Assembly (NCBI GenBank): GCA_944324675.1
Contig: CALUXE010000003.1
Coordinates: 1 to 64,000 of the forward strand
Source: an uncultured Elusimicrobiales bacterium
GTDB lineage: Bacteria; Elusimicrobiota; Elusimicrobia; Elusimicrobiales; Elusimicrobiaceae
Length of the DNA: 64,000 nucleotides
Reading direction: 5' to 3'
The notes beneath the pieces were generated by a model. The model was not told the DNA's origin and searched no databases. It saw nothing but the letters and a program-made list of their open reading frames with translations. Position numbers and translations under genes: made by a program. Of this stretch, positions 9,660 to 17,564 are shown one piece after another (within the stretch, counting starts at the first letter, position 1; each line of letters opens with the position of its first letter).

Positions 9660-10602
9660 GCTTTTTGCCTTTCATTTTCTCCAGCAATCTCTTGTTAAAT
9701 TCTTTGGCGGAACTTATGCCCTGTCCTTTCAAACGCTGGTTCAAGGCCGCGACCTCTATCAGTACGGCCAAGTTGCGCCCCGGCGTTACAGGTATCGTCA
9801 AAGAATTTATTTCCACACCCAAAATACTGCTGCGCTGTTGTTCTATGCCCAAACGGTCTATTTCGCCGTTTGGGGCAACCAAATTGACTTCCATCTCTAT
9901 CGGGGTGCTGTCCATCGCCGCGCCAACCCCGAATAACAGTTCTATATCCAATATCCCCAGCCCGCGTACTTCCATATAATGCTTGAGCATCGGGGGACAC
10001 GACCCCACCAAAGAATGCCCGCGCCTGCGCTGTATTTCCACCACGTCGTCGGCTACCAGGATATGCCCCCTTTTGATAAGCTCCAAAGCGCATTCGCTTT
10101 TGCCTATGCCCGCGTCGCCGCGTATCAAAACGCCCATGCCTGAAACCTTTACCAATACTCCGTGGACATGAGTTCTGGGCGAGATGCAATCGTCCAAATA
10201 AGCTATAAGTTCCGATACGAAAGTGGCGGTATCAAGACAAGTACTCAAAAGCGGCAGCTTCTCTTCCTTACAGGCCTGTTTTATGCCCGGCAAAACCTTC
10301 ATGCCCGCCGTAACTATAACGCAGGGCACTGGGCCGGATTTAAACATCTTTTTAAGATTCGCCTTGAGTTTCTTGTAGGAAAGTTTCGCGCAGAAAGCGT
10401 ATTCGCCGCGGCCCATTATTTGGATAACTTCCGAGCGGAAGTTTTCCAAATGCCCGTCCAAAGCCAAGCCCGGCCTGTTTATGCTGGGATTGTTTATTTC
10501 CCTGTCGATATATTCCCGTCCGCACAAAAGCTCGAGGTTCAACTCTGACCCCTTTTCCTCGAGCATTTGCGCTACGGTTATGGAACGGGCGAATTCCGGC
10601 AC
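9646..10602 (-). CDS. hprK: HPr kinase/phosphorylase
   Basis: 318 residues. The Walker A motif is GDAGIGKS (162-169) and the family signature is [10 protein letters not shown], around 210-220. It phosphorylates HPr on Ser46 in response to energy state and reverses that reaction with phosphate. Both its substrate and the transporter it regulates are in the same operon. It sits 12 nt after hpf. Whether it controls transcription through a CcpA-like partner cannot be seen here. Confidence 0.97.
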   Translation of the reverse strand: MPEFARSITVAQMLEEKGSELNLELLCGREYIDREINNPSINRPGLALDGHLENFRSEVIQIMGRGEYAFCAKLSYKKLKANLKKMFKSGPVPCVIVTAGMKVLPGIKQACKEEKLPLLSTCLDTATFVSELIAYLDDCISPRTHVHGVLVKVSGMGVLIRGDAGIGKSECALELIKRGHILVADDVVEIQRRRGHSLVGSCPPMLKHYMEVRGLGILDIELLFGVGAAMDSTPIEMEVNLVAPNGEIDRLGIEQQRSSILGVEINSLTIPVTPGRNLAVLIEVAALNQRLKGQGISSAKEFNKRLLEKMKGKKHGTE

Positions 10603-10614
10603 GTTTCTACCTTC

Positions 10615-11154
10615 TTATCGCGCCCTCACGGGTTGAATGAGGCCGTAGGTGCCGTCCAATCTCTTGAAGATAAGATTGATTTGTTTGGATTCCTCATCCA
10701 TAAACATCCAGAAGGTGTATCCCAGCCTTTCCATTTCGTAGGCGGCGTCTTCCGGGTTCATCGGGTGTACTTCAACCTGCTTGATTACCGAGAACTTTAC
10801 GTCGTTTTGCGGCGCGAATACCGCTCCGTAATAGGAAGCCAAATCTTCCTTTGCGAAAACTTTTTTGCTCTGCACGGCTTTGCCTTTGTTCTTCCTTACC
10901 TGAGCCTCTATTTTTAGAATGGTGGCGTCTATGGCTTTATACAAGTCTTCCTCGATGGATTTCCCCGTAAATTTCTTGCGGCCGGCATGTACGGTAAGCT
11001 CGGCCCTTTGATTTATTTTTTTGTCTACGCTTAAGACTATTTCGGCCCAAGCCGAATCGTCAAAGAATTTATCCAGCTTGTCCACTTTGGCCGAAGCAAA
11101 ATCTTTTATGGCCTGCGTAAGCTTTATGTTTTTAGCCGTAATTTTGAGTTTCAT
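10615..11154 (-). CDS. hpf: Ribosome hibernation promoting factor, long form
   Basis: 179 residues, matching long HPF: an N-terminal S30AE/YfiA domain (residues 1-100) and a C-terminal dimerisation domain (EVHPMNPEDAAYEMERLGYTF to LDGTYGLIQP). It binds idle 70S ribosomes and pairs them as 100S dimers. I chose the ATG at 11154 because GGAGG lies 6 nt upstream. An in-frame ATG at 11160 would directly abut that site. It is first in the PTS operon, behind a strong promoter. Confidence 0.95.
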   Translation of the reverse strand: MKLKITAKNIKLTQAIKDFASAKVDKLDKFFDDSAWAEIVLSVDKKINQRAELTVHAGRKKFTGKSIEEDLYKAIDATILKIEAQVRKNKGKAVQSKKVFAKEDLASYYGAVFAPQNDVKFSVIKQVEVHPMNPEDAAYEMERLGYTFWMFMDEESKQINLIFKRLDGTYGLIQPVRAR

Positions 11155-11176
11155 AATCATCCTCCAGTTGTACCCT

Positions 11177-11225
11177 CGGGCTTGGCCCGTGTGCTTATTA
11201 AACCATTTGTTAGACGGGCTGTCAA
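11177..11225 (-). promoter_or_regulatory. Promoter and leader hairpin of the hpf-PTS-lepA operon
   Basis: TTGACA (11220-11225), a 17-nt spacer and TTTAAT (11197-11202) on the minus strand form a near-consensus promoter. The -10 is the same variant as in rRNA promoters P2 and P3. The short leader contains a small hairpin CGGGC/GCCCG (11177-11181/11185-11189) just before the hpf Shine-Dalgarno. Confidence 0.8.
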
Positions 11226-11256
11226 CGACATTTTGCCGCCGATTTCGCGCCCGCGT

Positions 11257-12150
11257 TTATATTGCCCGCCCTTTTCGCTCAGCGCACAACACCTTTATCG
11301 CGCTTGGCGATATTTCTATTTCCAAACAATCTTTCCCTTTTTTTGGTTCGCCGTCAATGTGATAGCTGAACGGACCGTCAAGAAAAACCTTCGCCCTCCT
11401 TATTTTATAAGTATCGGCGATACTCACGATTTTACAAGAAGGCAAGAAAAAACTCGGCAAACCAAGCGCCAGTTTAAAAATGCTTTCGCGCCGTATAACT
11501 GTCATATCCAAAAAGCCGTCGTCGAACTCCGCTTGGGGCGCTATTTTGAAATTGCTCCCGTACTGGCGGCCGTTGGCAAAAACCAATGACATTGTTTCAA
11601 ATTCAAACACTTTGCCCTCGGCCTCAACTTTAAGCAAAGGCGCTTTGTATTCGAAAAAAGATTGTACGCCTATTTTAAAGTAGGGCCACTTCCCCCGTTT
11701 GCCGCCCGCGCCGATTTCATCAAATTTCGCCGCGATGTCGGCTTCCATGCCGAGGCCCGCCAAATTGATAAAATATTCGCCGTTGGCGCGCCCCAAGTCA
11801 AACTGTCTTATTTCGAATTTTTTTAAAGCGGAAATTCGTTCTTCCAAAGAAGACAAAGGGCATCCCAGCTCCCTAGCAAGCCCGTTGCCGCTTCCTAAAG
11901 CGATTACGCCCAAAGCCGTTTGCGTGCCGGCGAGGCTTTGCACGGCTTCGTTTATCGTTCCGTCGCCGCCCGCGACGATGACGGCGTCAAAACCTTCATC
12001 GGCATAATGCCGGGCCAAGTCCCGCGCGTGCCCCTTAAATTCGGTAAATACCGTCTCCGCCTGCGGAAAATATTTTTTTATCTTTTCTTTGATATTCCCG
12101 CAGCCAAGCTTTTTGCCCGATTTGGGATTGATTATAAAAGCGGTTCTCAT
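11257..12150 (-). CDS. YegS/DgkB-like diacylglycerol kinase family lipid kinase
   Basis: 297 residues. It starts with the AFIINPKSGK motif and has the catalytic GGDGT (within VIVAGGDGTINEAVQSL, about 60-64) and GSGNGLARELG. These define the DAGK/YegS catalytic domain, which phosphorylates a lipid such as diacylglycerol; the true substrate is not evident. A C-terminal beta-rich domain follows (HIDGEPKKGKDCLEIEISP). The gene is divergent from alaS across a 57-nt gap, with GAGG 9 nt before the ATG at 12150. Confidence 0.85.
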   Translation of the reverse strand: MRTAFIINPKSGKKLGCGNIKEKIKKYFPQAETVFTEFKGHARDLARHYADEGFDAVIVAGGDGTINEAVQSLAGTQTALGVIALGSGNGLARELGCPLSSLEERISALKKFEIRQFDLGRANGEYFINLAGLGMEADIAAKFDEIGAGGKRGKWPYFKIGVQSFFEYKAPLLKVEAEGKVFEFETMSLVFANGRQYGSNFKIAPQAEFDDGFLDMTVIRRESIFKLALGLPSFFLPSCKIVSIADTYKIRRAKVFLDGPFSYHIDGEPKKGKDCLEIEISPSAIKVLCAERKGRAI

Positions 12151-12182
12151 TCTGGTGCGCCTCGTCCCAATATGATATACTT

Positions 12183-12199
12183 TATAATATTTTGAGGTG
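12183..12199 (+). promoter_or_regulatory. alaS -10 box and Shine-Dalgarno
   Basis: TATAAT at 12183-12188 is followed by GAGGTG at 12194-12199, 8 nt before the alaS ATG. The transcript leader would be very short. Confidence 0.6.
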
Positions 12200-12207
12200 T
12201 TTTTTAT

Positions 12208-14826
12208 ATGAAAAGTCAGAACGTGAGAAGCAGTTTTCTAAATTATTTCCATAAAAAGGGCTTGCCGATAATAGAATCCAGCCCTCTTATCCCCCACGGC
12301 GATCCGACGCTTTTGTTCACCTCGGCGGGAATGGTGCAGTTCAAACCTAATTTTCTGGGCCTTAAAAAAGACCTTAAAAACGCGACGACCTCGCAGAAAT
12401 GCCTTAGGACCACGGATATAGATAATGTCGGTTTCACCAAAAGGCATTTGACGTTTTTTGAGATGTTGGGCAATTTTTCTTTCGGCGATTACTTTAAAAA
12501 AGAAGCTATAACCTGGGCTTGGGATTATCTTACCAACGAGCTTAAAATAGACAAAAACAGATTATACGTCAGCATATACAAAGGCGGCATAGCCCCGCGC
12601 GACGAGGAAGCCTACGAAGCATGGTCAAAAATAATCGACAAAAGCCGCATATCGGAATTTGACGAAGCGGACAATTTCTGGACCATGGGACCCACCGGCC
12701 CCTGCGGCCCCTGCTCCGAAATATACTACGATTTCGGCGAGGACAAAGGCTGCCCCGACTGCGCCAAAAACGGCATAGCCTGCAATTGCGGCCGTTTTGT
12801 GGAAATATGGAATTTGGTATTTACGCAATTTAACCGCCTAGAAGACGGCACTCTGGAAAAATTACCTCAAAAAAATATCGATACGGGCATGGGCCTTGAA
12901 AGGCTCTGCATGGTAATGCAGAACGTGGACAATCCTTTCGACACCGATCTTTTTACCCCGATAATAGATTACGCAAAGAAAATACTGGACATAAAAGGGG
13001 AAACACCCGCGGAAATTTCGGCCTTAAGAATTATCGCCGATCATATCCGCGCGTCCAGTTTTTTACTGTCGGAAGGAGTATTACCTTCAAACGAAGGGCG
13101 CGGCTATATCCTGCGCCGCCTGATAAGGCGCGCGGCCCGCTACGGCAAGCTGCACGGCAGGACACAGCCTTTTATGCATCTGCTGGTACCGAGCGTACTT
13201 AGCATTTATAAGGATATTTATCCCCAGCTTATAACAAGTTCGACTCATATAATTGCGGCTTTAAAGGCGGAAGAAACGTCCTTCTTCAAAACTTTAAACG
13301 ACGGCGAACAGCGCCTGCAGGAAATCATAAAAAACAATCCCGGCCAATTATCGGGCGACGAGGCTTTCAACTTGTACGAAACTTACGGCTTTCCGCTTGA
13401 GCTGACAAAAGAAATCTTGGCCGAAAAACACATCAAATTGGACGAGGAAGGCTTCTTCGCCGCGCAGAAAAAAGCAAAAGAAAGCTCCCGCGCCGACATT
13501 GACGAGTTTGAGAAAGAAAAAGTGCTGGTAATGCAGCAGCTCGAATCGAAACTGCCCGCAACGGTTTTTACCGGCTATGACGTTTTAAACCAGAAAGCCG
13601 AAATACTCGCCCTGCTTACCAAGGATTATCAAACGACGGATACTCTTGACAAAGAAGGTTATATCGTAACAGATGCGACCAGCTTTTACGCGCAGTCGGG
13701 CGGACAAGTGGGAGATACAGGTTCTATCGAAGTTGCCGGTGAATCCGTCGCGAAAATAAGCGATACCCAAAAACCGCTTGAAAAAATTTATTTACATAAA
13801 GTAAACATCATCAAAGGCTCTTTGCGCAAAGGGCAGAAGATAACGCTTGCGGTTGATCCCGTGGCGAGATTTAAAGCGGCGGCGAACCATTCGGCTGTGC
13901 ATGTACTCAACGCGTCTTTAAGAACGATATTGGGCGACGAAGTACACCAGGCAGGCTCTTTCGTTTCGCCGGAAAAGCTGCGTTTCGACTATACCATATC
14001 CACCCCGCCCACGCCAGACCAGCTTTTGGCGGTATGGGGCGTGGCCAACAGCATAATCGAGCAGAATTTGAAAGTGGAAACGCAAGTGCGCCCGCTAAAA
14101 GACGCAAAAGAACTTGGCGCGACGGTGCTTTTGGGCGAGACTTACGCCGACCCGGCGAGATTTGTTCTTATATCCAAGGACGGCTTTAAAGACCCGAAAA
14201 ACCGCGCCAGCCTTGAACTTTGCGGCGGAACGCACGTAAAGAGCACCGGCGAAATAATGAATATAAGAATACTCAAGGAAAGCGCGGTGTCGGCGGGAGT
14301 CAGACGTATAGAGGCCGTCGCGGGTTTAAGCGCGGTGGAGTACTTAAAACACGGCGCAAACGCCGCTATACTGACATCAAGGATATTAAACACCACCGTT
14401 GAGGACTTGGCGAAAAAAGCGCAGTCTTTGCTGGAAACGGAACAAACATTAAAGAAAGAAATAGCCGAACTTAAGCGCAAGCTGTTAAGCGGGGCCGACA
14501 ATTCCGCCCAATGCGAAGTTAAATTCAGCGACGGGGTCTGCGCGGTAGTATTCAACGCGGAGAACAGCGAGATAAAAGAACTTCGCACGCTTGCCGATAA
14601 CATGTCGGACAAAAACAAAGGCAAAGTAGTAATAATAAGCGCCGACAGAGAAGGCAAAAAATCTTTTGTGGTAAAAAGCTGCAAAGGAGGCGCCGACGCC
14701 AACAAGATAGCCAAGGCCGTCGCGGAGACGATAAACGGGCGCGGTGGCGGCAAGGCGGATTTCGCGCAGGGCGGCGGGGATAGCTGTCCTTGGGAAGAGT
14801 TTTTAAAGAAGATAAAAGCTCTTTAA
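12208..14826 (+). CDS. alaS: Alanine--tRNA ligase
   Basis: 872 residues, the usual length. It is a class II synthetase with the catalytic core (TTSQKCLRTTDIDNVGFTKRH; TGPCGPCSEIYYDF) and a Zn/Cys-rich insert near residues 165-195. The editing domain follows, with HSAVH (about 570) and CGGTH (about 670) metal ligands. The C-terminal DHHA1/C-Ala region ends GRGGGKADFAQGGG. It charges tRNA-Ala and clears mischarged Ser/Gly. Single gene with its own promoter, divergent from the lipid kinase. Confidence 0.98.
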   Translation: MKSQNVRSSFLNYFHKKGLPIIESSPLIPHGDPTLLFTSAGMVQFKPNFLGLKKDLKNATTSQKCLRTTDIDNVGFTKRHLTFFEMLGNFSFGDYFKKEAITWAWDYLTNELKIDKNRLYVSIYKGGIAPRDEEAYEAWSKIIDKSRISEFDEADNFWTMGPTGPCGPCSEIYYDFGEDKGCPDCAKNGIACNCGRFVEIWNLVFTQFNRLEDGTLEKLPQKNIDTGMGLERLCMVMQNVDNPFDTDLFTPIIDYAKKILDIKGETPAEISALRIIADHIRASSFLLSEGVLPSNEGRGYILRRLIRRAARYGKLHGRTQPFMHLLVPSVLSIYKDIYPQLITSSTHIIAALKAEETSFFKTLNDGEQRLQEIIKNNPGQLSGDEAFNLYETYGFPLELTKEILAEKHIKLDEEGFFAAQKKAKESSRADIDEFEKEKVLVMQQLESKLPATVFTGYDVLNQKAEILALLTKDYQTTDTLDKEGYIVTDATSFYAQSGGQVGDTGSIEVAGESVAKISDTQKPLEKIYLHKVNIIKGSLRKGQKITLAVDPVARFKAAANHSAVHVLNASLRTILGDEVHQAGSFVSPEKLRFDYTISTPPTPDQLLAVWGVANSIIEQNLKVETQVRPLKDAKELGATVLLGETYADPARFVLISKDGFKDPKNRASLELCGGTHVKSTGEIMNIRILKESAVSAGVRRIEAVAGLSAVEYLKHGANAAILTSRILNTTVEDLAKKAQSLLETEQTLKKEIAELKRKLLSGADNSAQCEVKFSDGVCAVVFNAENSEIKELRTLADNMSDKNKGKVVIISADREGKKSFVVKSCKGGADANKIAKAVAETINGRGGGKADFAQGGGDSCPWEEFLKKIKAL

Positions 14827-14835
14827 AAATTTTGC

Positions 14836-14893
14836 TATAATTTATTAAGAACGAAAAAATAATTTGTAGCGATACAAAATATTTTGCTATAAT
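14836..14893 (+). promoter_or_regulatory. Promoters for tRNA-Tyr and the rplM-rpsI unit
   Basis: Two extended -10 boxes TGCTATAAT occur here, with hexamers at 14836-14841 and 14888-14893. The second has TTGTAG 18 nt upstream (14864-14869). They precede tRNA-Tyr, with rplM and rpsI downstream in the same direction. Confidence 0.55.
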
Positions 14894-14973
14894 AAATTAT
14901 CCGGTTTTTATAAAGAAAACGCGGTGTTGGGATTTTCGCCGCGATATGAAAGCTGAAAAGATTTTAGAGGAAC

Positions 14974-15056
14974 GGTTGGGTGGCTGAGCGGTCAAAAGCA
15001 ACGGTCTGTAAAACCGTCGGGCGTGCCCTACATAGGTTCGAATCCTATCCCAACCA
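14974..15056 (+). tRNA. tRNA-Tyr (GTA)
   Basis: 83-nt class II tRNA. The acceptor stem is GGTTGGG/CCCAACC. The anticodon arm is ACGGT-CTGTAAA-ACCGT with anticodon GTA. It has a long variable arm (CGGGC/GCCC core) and T-arm ATAGG-TTCGAAT-CCTAT. The discriminator is A. CCA is not encoded, so a CCA-adding enzyme is needed. Confidence 0.97.
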
Positions 15057-15076
15057 CTCCTCTTTTTTCAACTAAA

Positions 15077-15152
15077 AGTTGGCCGCGCAGTGGTAGCGCG
15101 GGCGCAAAGAGCGCAAATTTATGTGAGTAATAGGACCCGAGTCAAATCCTAT
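15077..15152 (+). other. Degenerate tRNA-like sequence upstream of rplM
   Basis: 15085-15100 is a 16-nt exact copy of the D-arm block of the tRNA-Val gene in this window (GCGCAGTGGTAGCGCG), also preceded by AGTTG. Further on, ATAGGA/TCCTAT (15130-15135/15147-15152) forms a 6-bp stem in the place of a T-arm, but with an 11-nt loop. No matching acceptor stem or proper anticodon arm exists. It could be a tRNA pseudogene left next to tRNA-Tyr, or a leader structure for the ribosomal protein genes. I cannot decide. Confidence 0.4.
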
Positions 15153-15171
15153 AAAACACAAAAGGTACAAA

Positions 15172-15597
15172 ATGAGCAAAACATACTTACCTTCCGTACA
15201 GGAAGCCGAAGCAGGAAGAAAATGGCATCACATCGATGCCGCCGGCAAAACCTTGGGAAGATTGGCGACGCAGTTGGCCGTCTACCTTATGGGCAAGCAC
15301 AAGAGAACTTTTACCCCCAATATGGACTGCGGGGATTTCGTCGTTGTTACCAATGCCGGGAAGATCAAAGTAACCGGGAAAAAAGCTGAAGAGAAAGTTT
15401 ATTTCTCCCACTCCGGCTACGCGAAAGGCGCTAAAGAAGTTCCTTTCAAGAGGCAGATGGAAAACAACCCCGCGAAGGTCATCGAGCTGGCCGTATACCG
15501 CATGCTCGACAACAACAAACTTCGCGCTAAAAGAATGAAAAGACTTAGAATCTTCAACGGAGAAGAACATTCTTTTGCGGAAAGGTTCTCAAAATAA
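15172..15597 (+). CDS. rplM: 50S ribosomal protein L13
   Basis: 141 residues, full length for L13, with the conserved core WHHIDAAGKTLGRLATQLAVYLMGKHK and the C-terminal MLDNNKLRAKRMKRLRIFNGEEH segment. It is an early assembly protein of the large subunit. The ATG at 15172 follows an AAAGG Shine-Dalgarno. It is paired with rpsI, 12 nt downstream, as in most bacteria. Confidence 0.97.
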   Translation: MSKTYLPSVQEAEAGRKWHHIDAAGKTLGRLATQLAVYLMGKHKRTFTPNMDCGDFVVVTNAGKIKVTGKKAEEKVYFSHSGYAKGAKEVPFKRQMENNPAKVIELAVYRMLDNNKLRAKRMKRLRIFNGEEHSFAERFSK

Positions 15598-15609
15598 AAG
15601 GTGATTTCT

Positions 15610-16002
15610 ATGGAAACCAAACAGATTAAAACCGGCAGAAGAAAAACTTCCGTAGCTCAGGCTGAGCTCGTGAAAGGTTCCGGTAAAATAACAATCAATA
15701 CCAAATCATTGGAAGATTACTTCCGCGGCTGCCCAAGATATCAGGACACCGTGGTAGCTCCGTTAAGCGAACTTAAAGCCGAGAAAGATTTTGACGTAAA
15801 CGTCAAAGTATGCGGCGGCGGCATCGCTTCTCAGGCGGGCGCCATACGCCACGCCATCGCCAGATCCTTGGCGGTGCTGGGCGAGGATAACAAAAAATCC
15901 ATGAAGAAAGCCGGCTTCTTAACCAGAGACCCCAGAATGGTCGAAAGAAAGAAACCCGGCCAGCCCAAAGCGAGAAGACGCTTCCAATTCTCCAAACGTT
16001 AA
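15610..16002 (+). CDS. rpsI: 30S ribosomal protein S9
   Basis: 130 residues. Conserved features are TGRRKTSVAQAELVKGSGKITIN near the start, GGGIASQAGAIRHAIARSL in the middle and the basic C-terminal tail KARRRFQFSKR that reaches the decoding-site tRNA. I chose the ATG at 15610: AAAGGTG lies 6 nt upstream. An upstream in-frame GTG at 15601 overlaps that ribosome binding site. It is cotranscribed with rplM and ends at a strong terminator. Confidence 0.96.
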   Translation: METKQIKTGRRKTSVAQAELVKGSGKITINTKSLEDYFRGCPRYQDTVVAPLSELKAEKDFDVNVKVCGGGIASQAGAIRHAIARSLAVLGEDNKKSMKKAGFLTRDPRMVERKKPGQPKARRRFQFSKR

Positions 16003-16023
16003 TTTTGGAGTTGGCAAAATTTA

Positions 16024-16047
16024 CCCCCGGTACGCCGGGGGTTTTTT
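16024..16047 (+). terminator. rplM-rpsI terminator
   Basis: Stem CCCCCGG/CCGGGGG (16024-16030/16035-16041) with loop TACG, followed by a run of six T. Classic intrinsic terminator. Confidence 0.93.
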
Positions 16048-16502
16048 ATTGCTCGTTTTCCTTTTAATTTTTTGATTTCAACTACCCATCTTCTGCGTCT
16101 GCGGATATTCTTCCCCCGCGCCTTTGCCCAAGGGCGGAGCCTCGCCATTACCCCAAACAAAAAGCCCTCCGCCAAGCGGAAAAACGCCGCCGGCAAAGTT
16201 ATATTTCCACAAGGCCGCAGAGCCGTATTTCCCCAGGGCCGATTTGGGGCATATTTTCCCAAATCCGATTTGGCGGCTTTCTTTTTCGCGCCCCTGCCAA
16301 AAGCGCCGGGCAAGAGCTTCAAAAAACAAAATATCTTTTCCTCTTAAAGCAAAATAAATACCGCCCTTAAATTCCGCGGAGGGTAAAACGAAAAGGCAAG
16401 CTCTTGCCCATTTCGCGAAAGAAAAGCGGCGGAGAATTTTCTTCCCTTGCGCTTTTATGTTTTTTGCCGCTTTTTCGGCTATGTTTAATCATTCTAATTT
16501 TC
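16048..16502. other. Gene-free stretch between rpsI and pheS
   Basis: About 450 nt with no recognisable gene. Several overlapping short open frames exist on both strands but none resembles a protein family. The only structure I see is a 12-bp inverted repeat, GGGCAAGAGCTT (16308-16319) and AAGCTCTTGCCC (16398-16409), 78 nt apart. Confidence 0.6.
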
Positions 16503-16508
16503 TATAAT
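16503..16508 (+). promoter_or_regulatory. pheS -10 box for a leaderless transcript
   Basis: A consensus TATAAT lies exactly 6 nt before the pheS ATG (16515), with no Shine-Dalgarno. This predicts an mRNA starting at the start codon. No strong -35 is visible. Confidence 0.6.
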
Positions 16509-16514
16509 GATATT

Positions 16515-17564
16515 ATGATAGAAGAATTAAAGAGTAAGTTAAATTTAATAGAAAGCAATTATATTTCCAAGATACAAGCCTGCCAAGATTTAAAACAACT
16601 GCAGGACTTGCAAGTCGCCGCCGTAGGGCGCAAAGGCGAACTGACCGAGCTTTTAAAGAGCCTTAAAGATCTCTCTTTGGAAGAGAAAAAGGAGTTCGGC
16701 CCCTTAAGCAACGCTTTGAAAACGAAACTCGTTTCCTTATTCGAGGCCAAAACCGCCGAGCTTGAAACCGCGGCCATTAACGAAGAATTAAACAAGGCGG
16801 ATTTGGATTTAACCTTGCCCTCCTATCCTTTCAATAAAGGCGGCAGGCACCCCTTGGCCATAGCCCAAAAGAGAATGACCGATATTCTCTCCAAACTGGG
16901 GTTTGTATGGGCGCACGGGCCTTTTATAGAGGACGCGTACCACAACTTTGACGCTTTGAATATCCCCGCGCACCACCCCGCGCGCGATATGCAGGACACC
17001 TTTTTCGTCAAGAACACCAATAAGACGGATTTCGTTTTAAGAACGCACACCTCGGGCGTGCAGATAAGAACTATGCAAAAGCAGCGCCCGCCCATACGCA
17101 TTATGGCGCCGGGCAGAGTGTTCCGTAAAGACGCGCTTGACGCTACGCACAGCCCGGTATTCCACCAAATAGAAGGTTTATATGTCGATAAGAACGTAAG
17201 TTTGGCGGATTTAAAAAGGGACTTGACGGTATTTATGAAGGGGCTTTTCGGCAAGAAGGCGGAAGTAAGATTTAGGCCGTCGTTCTTCCCGTTTACCGAA
17301 CCCAGCGTGGAAGTGGACGTAAAATGCGTATTCTGCGAAGGCAAGGACAAGAACTGCCCCGTCTGCAAAGGCAGCGGCTGGAAGGAAATGCTCGGCGCGG
17401 GCATCGTGCATCCCAATGTACTTAGAAACTGCAATATCGACCCTGAAGTTTACAGCGGATACGCTTTCGGCATGGGTGTAGAGAGGCTGGCGATGTTCTC
17501 TTTGGACATCAAGGACATCAGAACTTTCTACGAGAACGATATTAGGATTTTGGAGCAATTTTAA
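16515..17564 (+). CDS. pheS: Phenylalanine--tRNA ligase alpha subunit
   Basis: 349 residues. The N-terminal coiled-coil tRNA-binding region (1-100) precedes a class II catalytic core: HPLAIAQKRMTDIL, then FVLRTHTSGVQIRTM, PGRVFRKDALDATHSPVFHQIEGLYVD and GYAFGMGVERLAM. Cysteines in CVFCEGKDKNCPVCKGSG (around residue 265) could bind zinc. I start at 16515, the canonical IEELKSKL beginning. A longer reading frame upstream has no family match. It abuts pheT with no gap. Confidence 0.97.
   Translation: MIEELKSKLNLIESNYISKIQACQDLKQLQDLQVAAVGRKGELTELLKSLKDLSLEEKKEFGPLSNALKTKLVSLFEAKTAELETAAINEELNKADLDLTLPSYPFNKGGRHPLAIAQKRMTDILSKLGFVWAHGPFIEDAYHNFDALNIPAHHPARDMQDTFFVKNTNKTDFVLRTHTSGVQIRTMQKQRPPIRIMAPGRVFRKDALDATHSPVFHQIEGLYVDKNVSLADLKRDLTVFMKGLFGKKAEVRFRPSFFPFTEPSVEVDVKCVFCEGKDKNCPVCKGSGWKEMLGAGIVHPNVLRNCNIDPEVYSGYAFGMGVERLAMFSLDIKDIRTFYENDIRILEQF

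Noticed and set aside
15999-16403. Overlapping open frames on both strands after rpsI
   Set aside because: Several mutually overlapping frames of 77-107 codons with biased residues and no ribosome binding sites. At most one could be real and none is recognisable.
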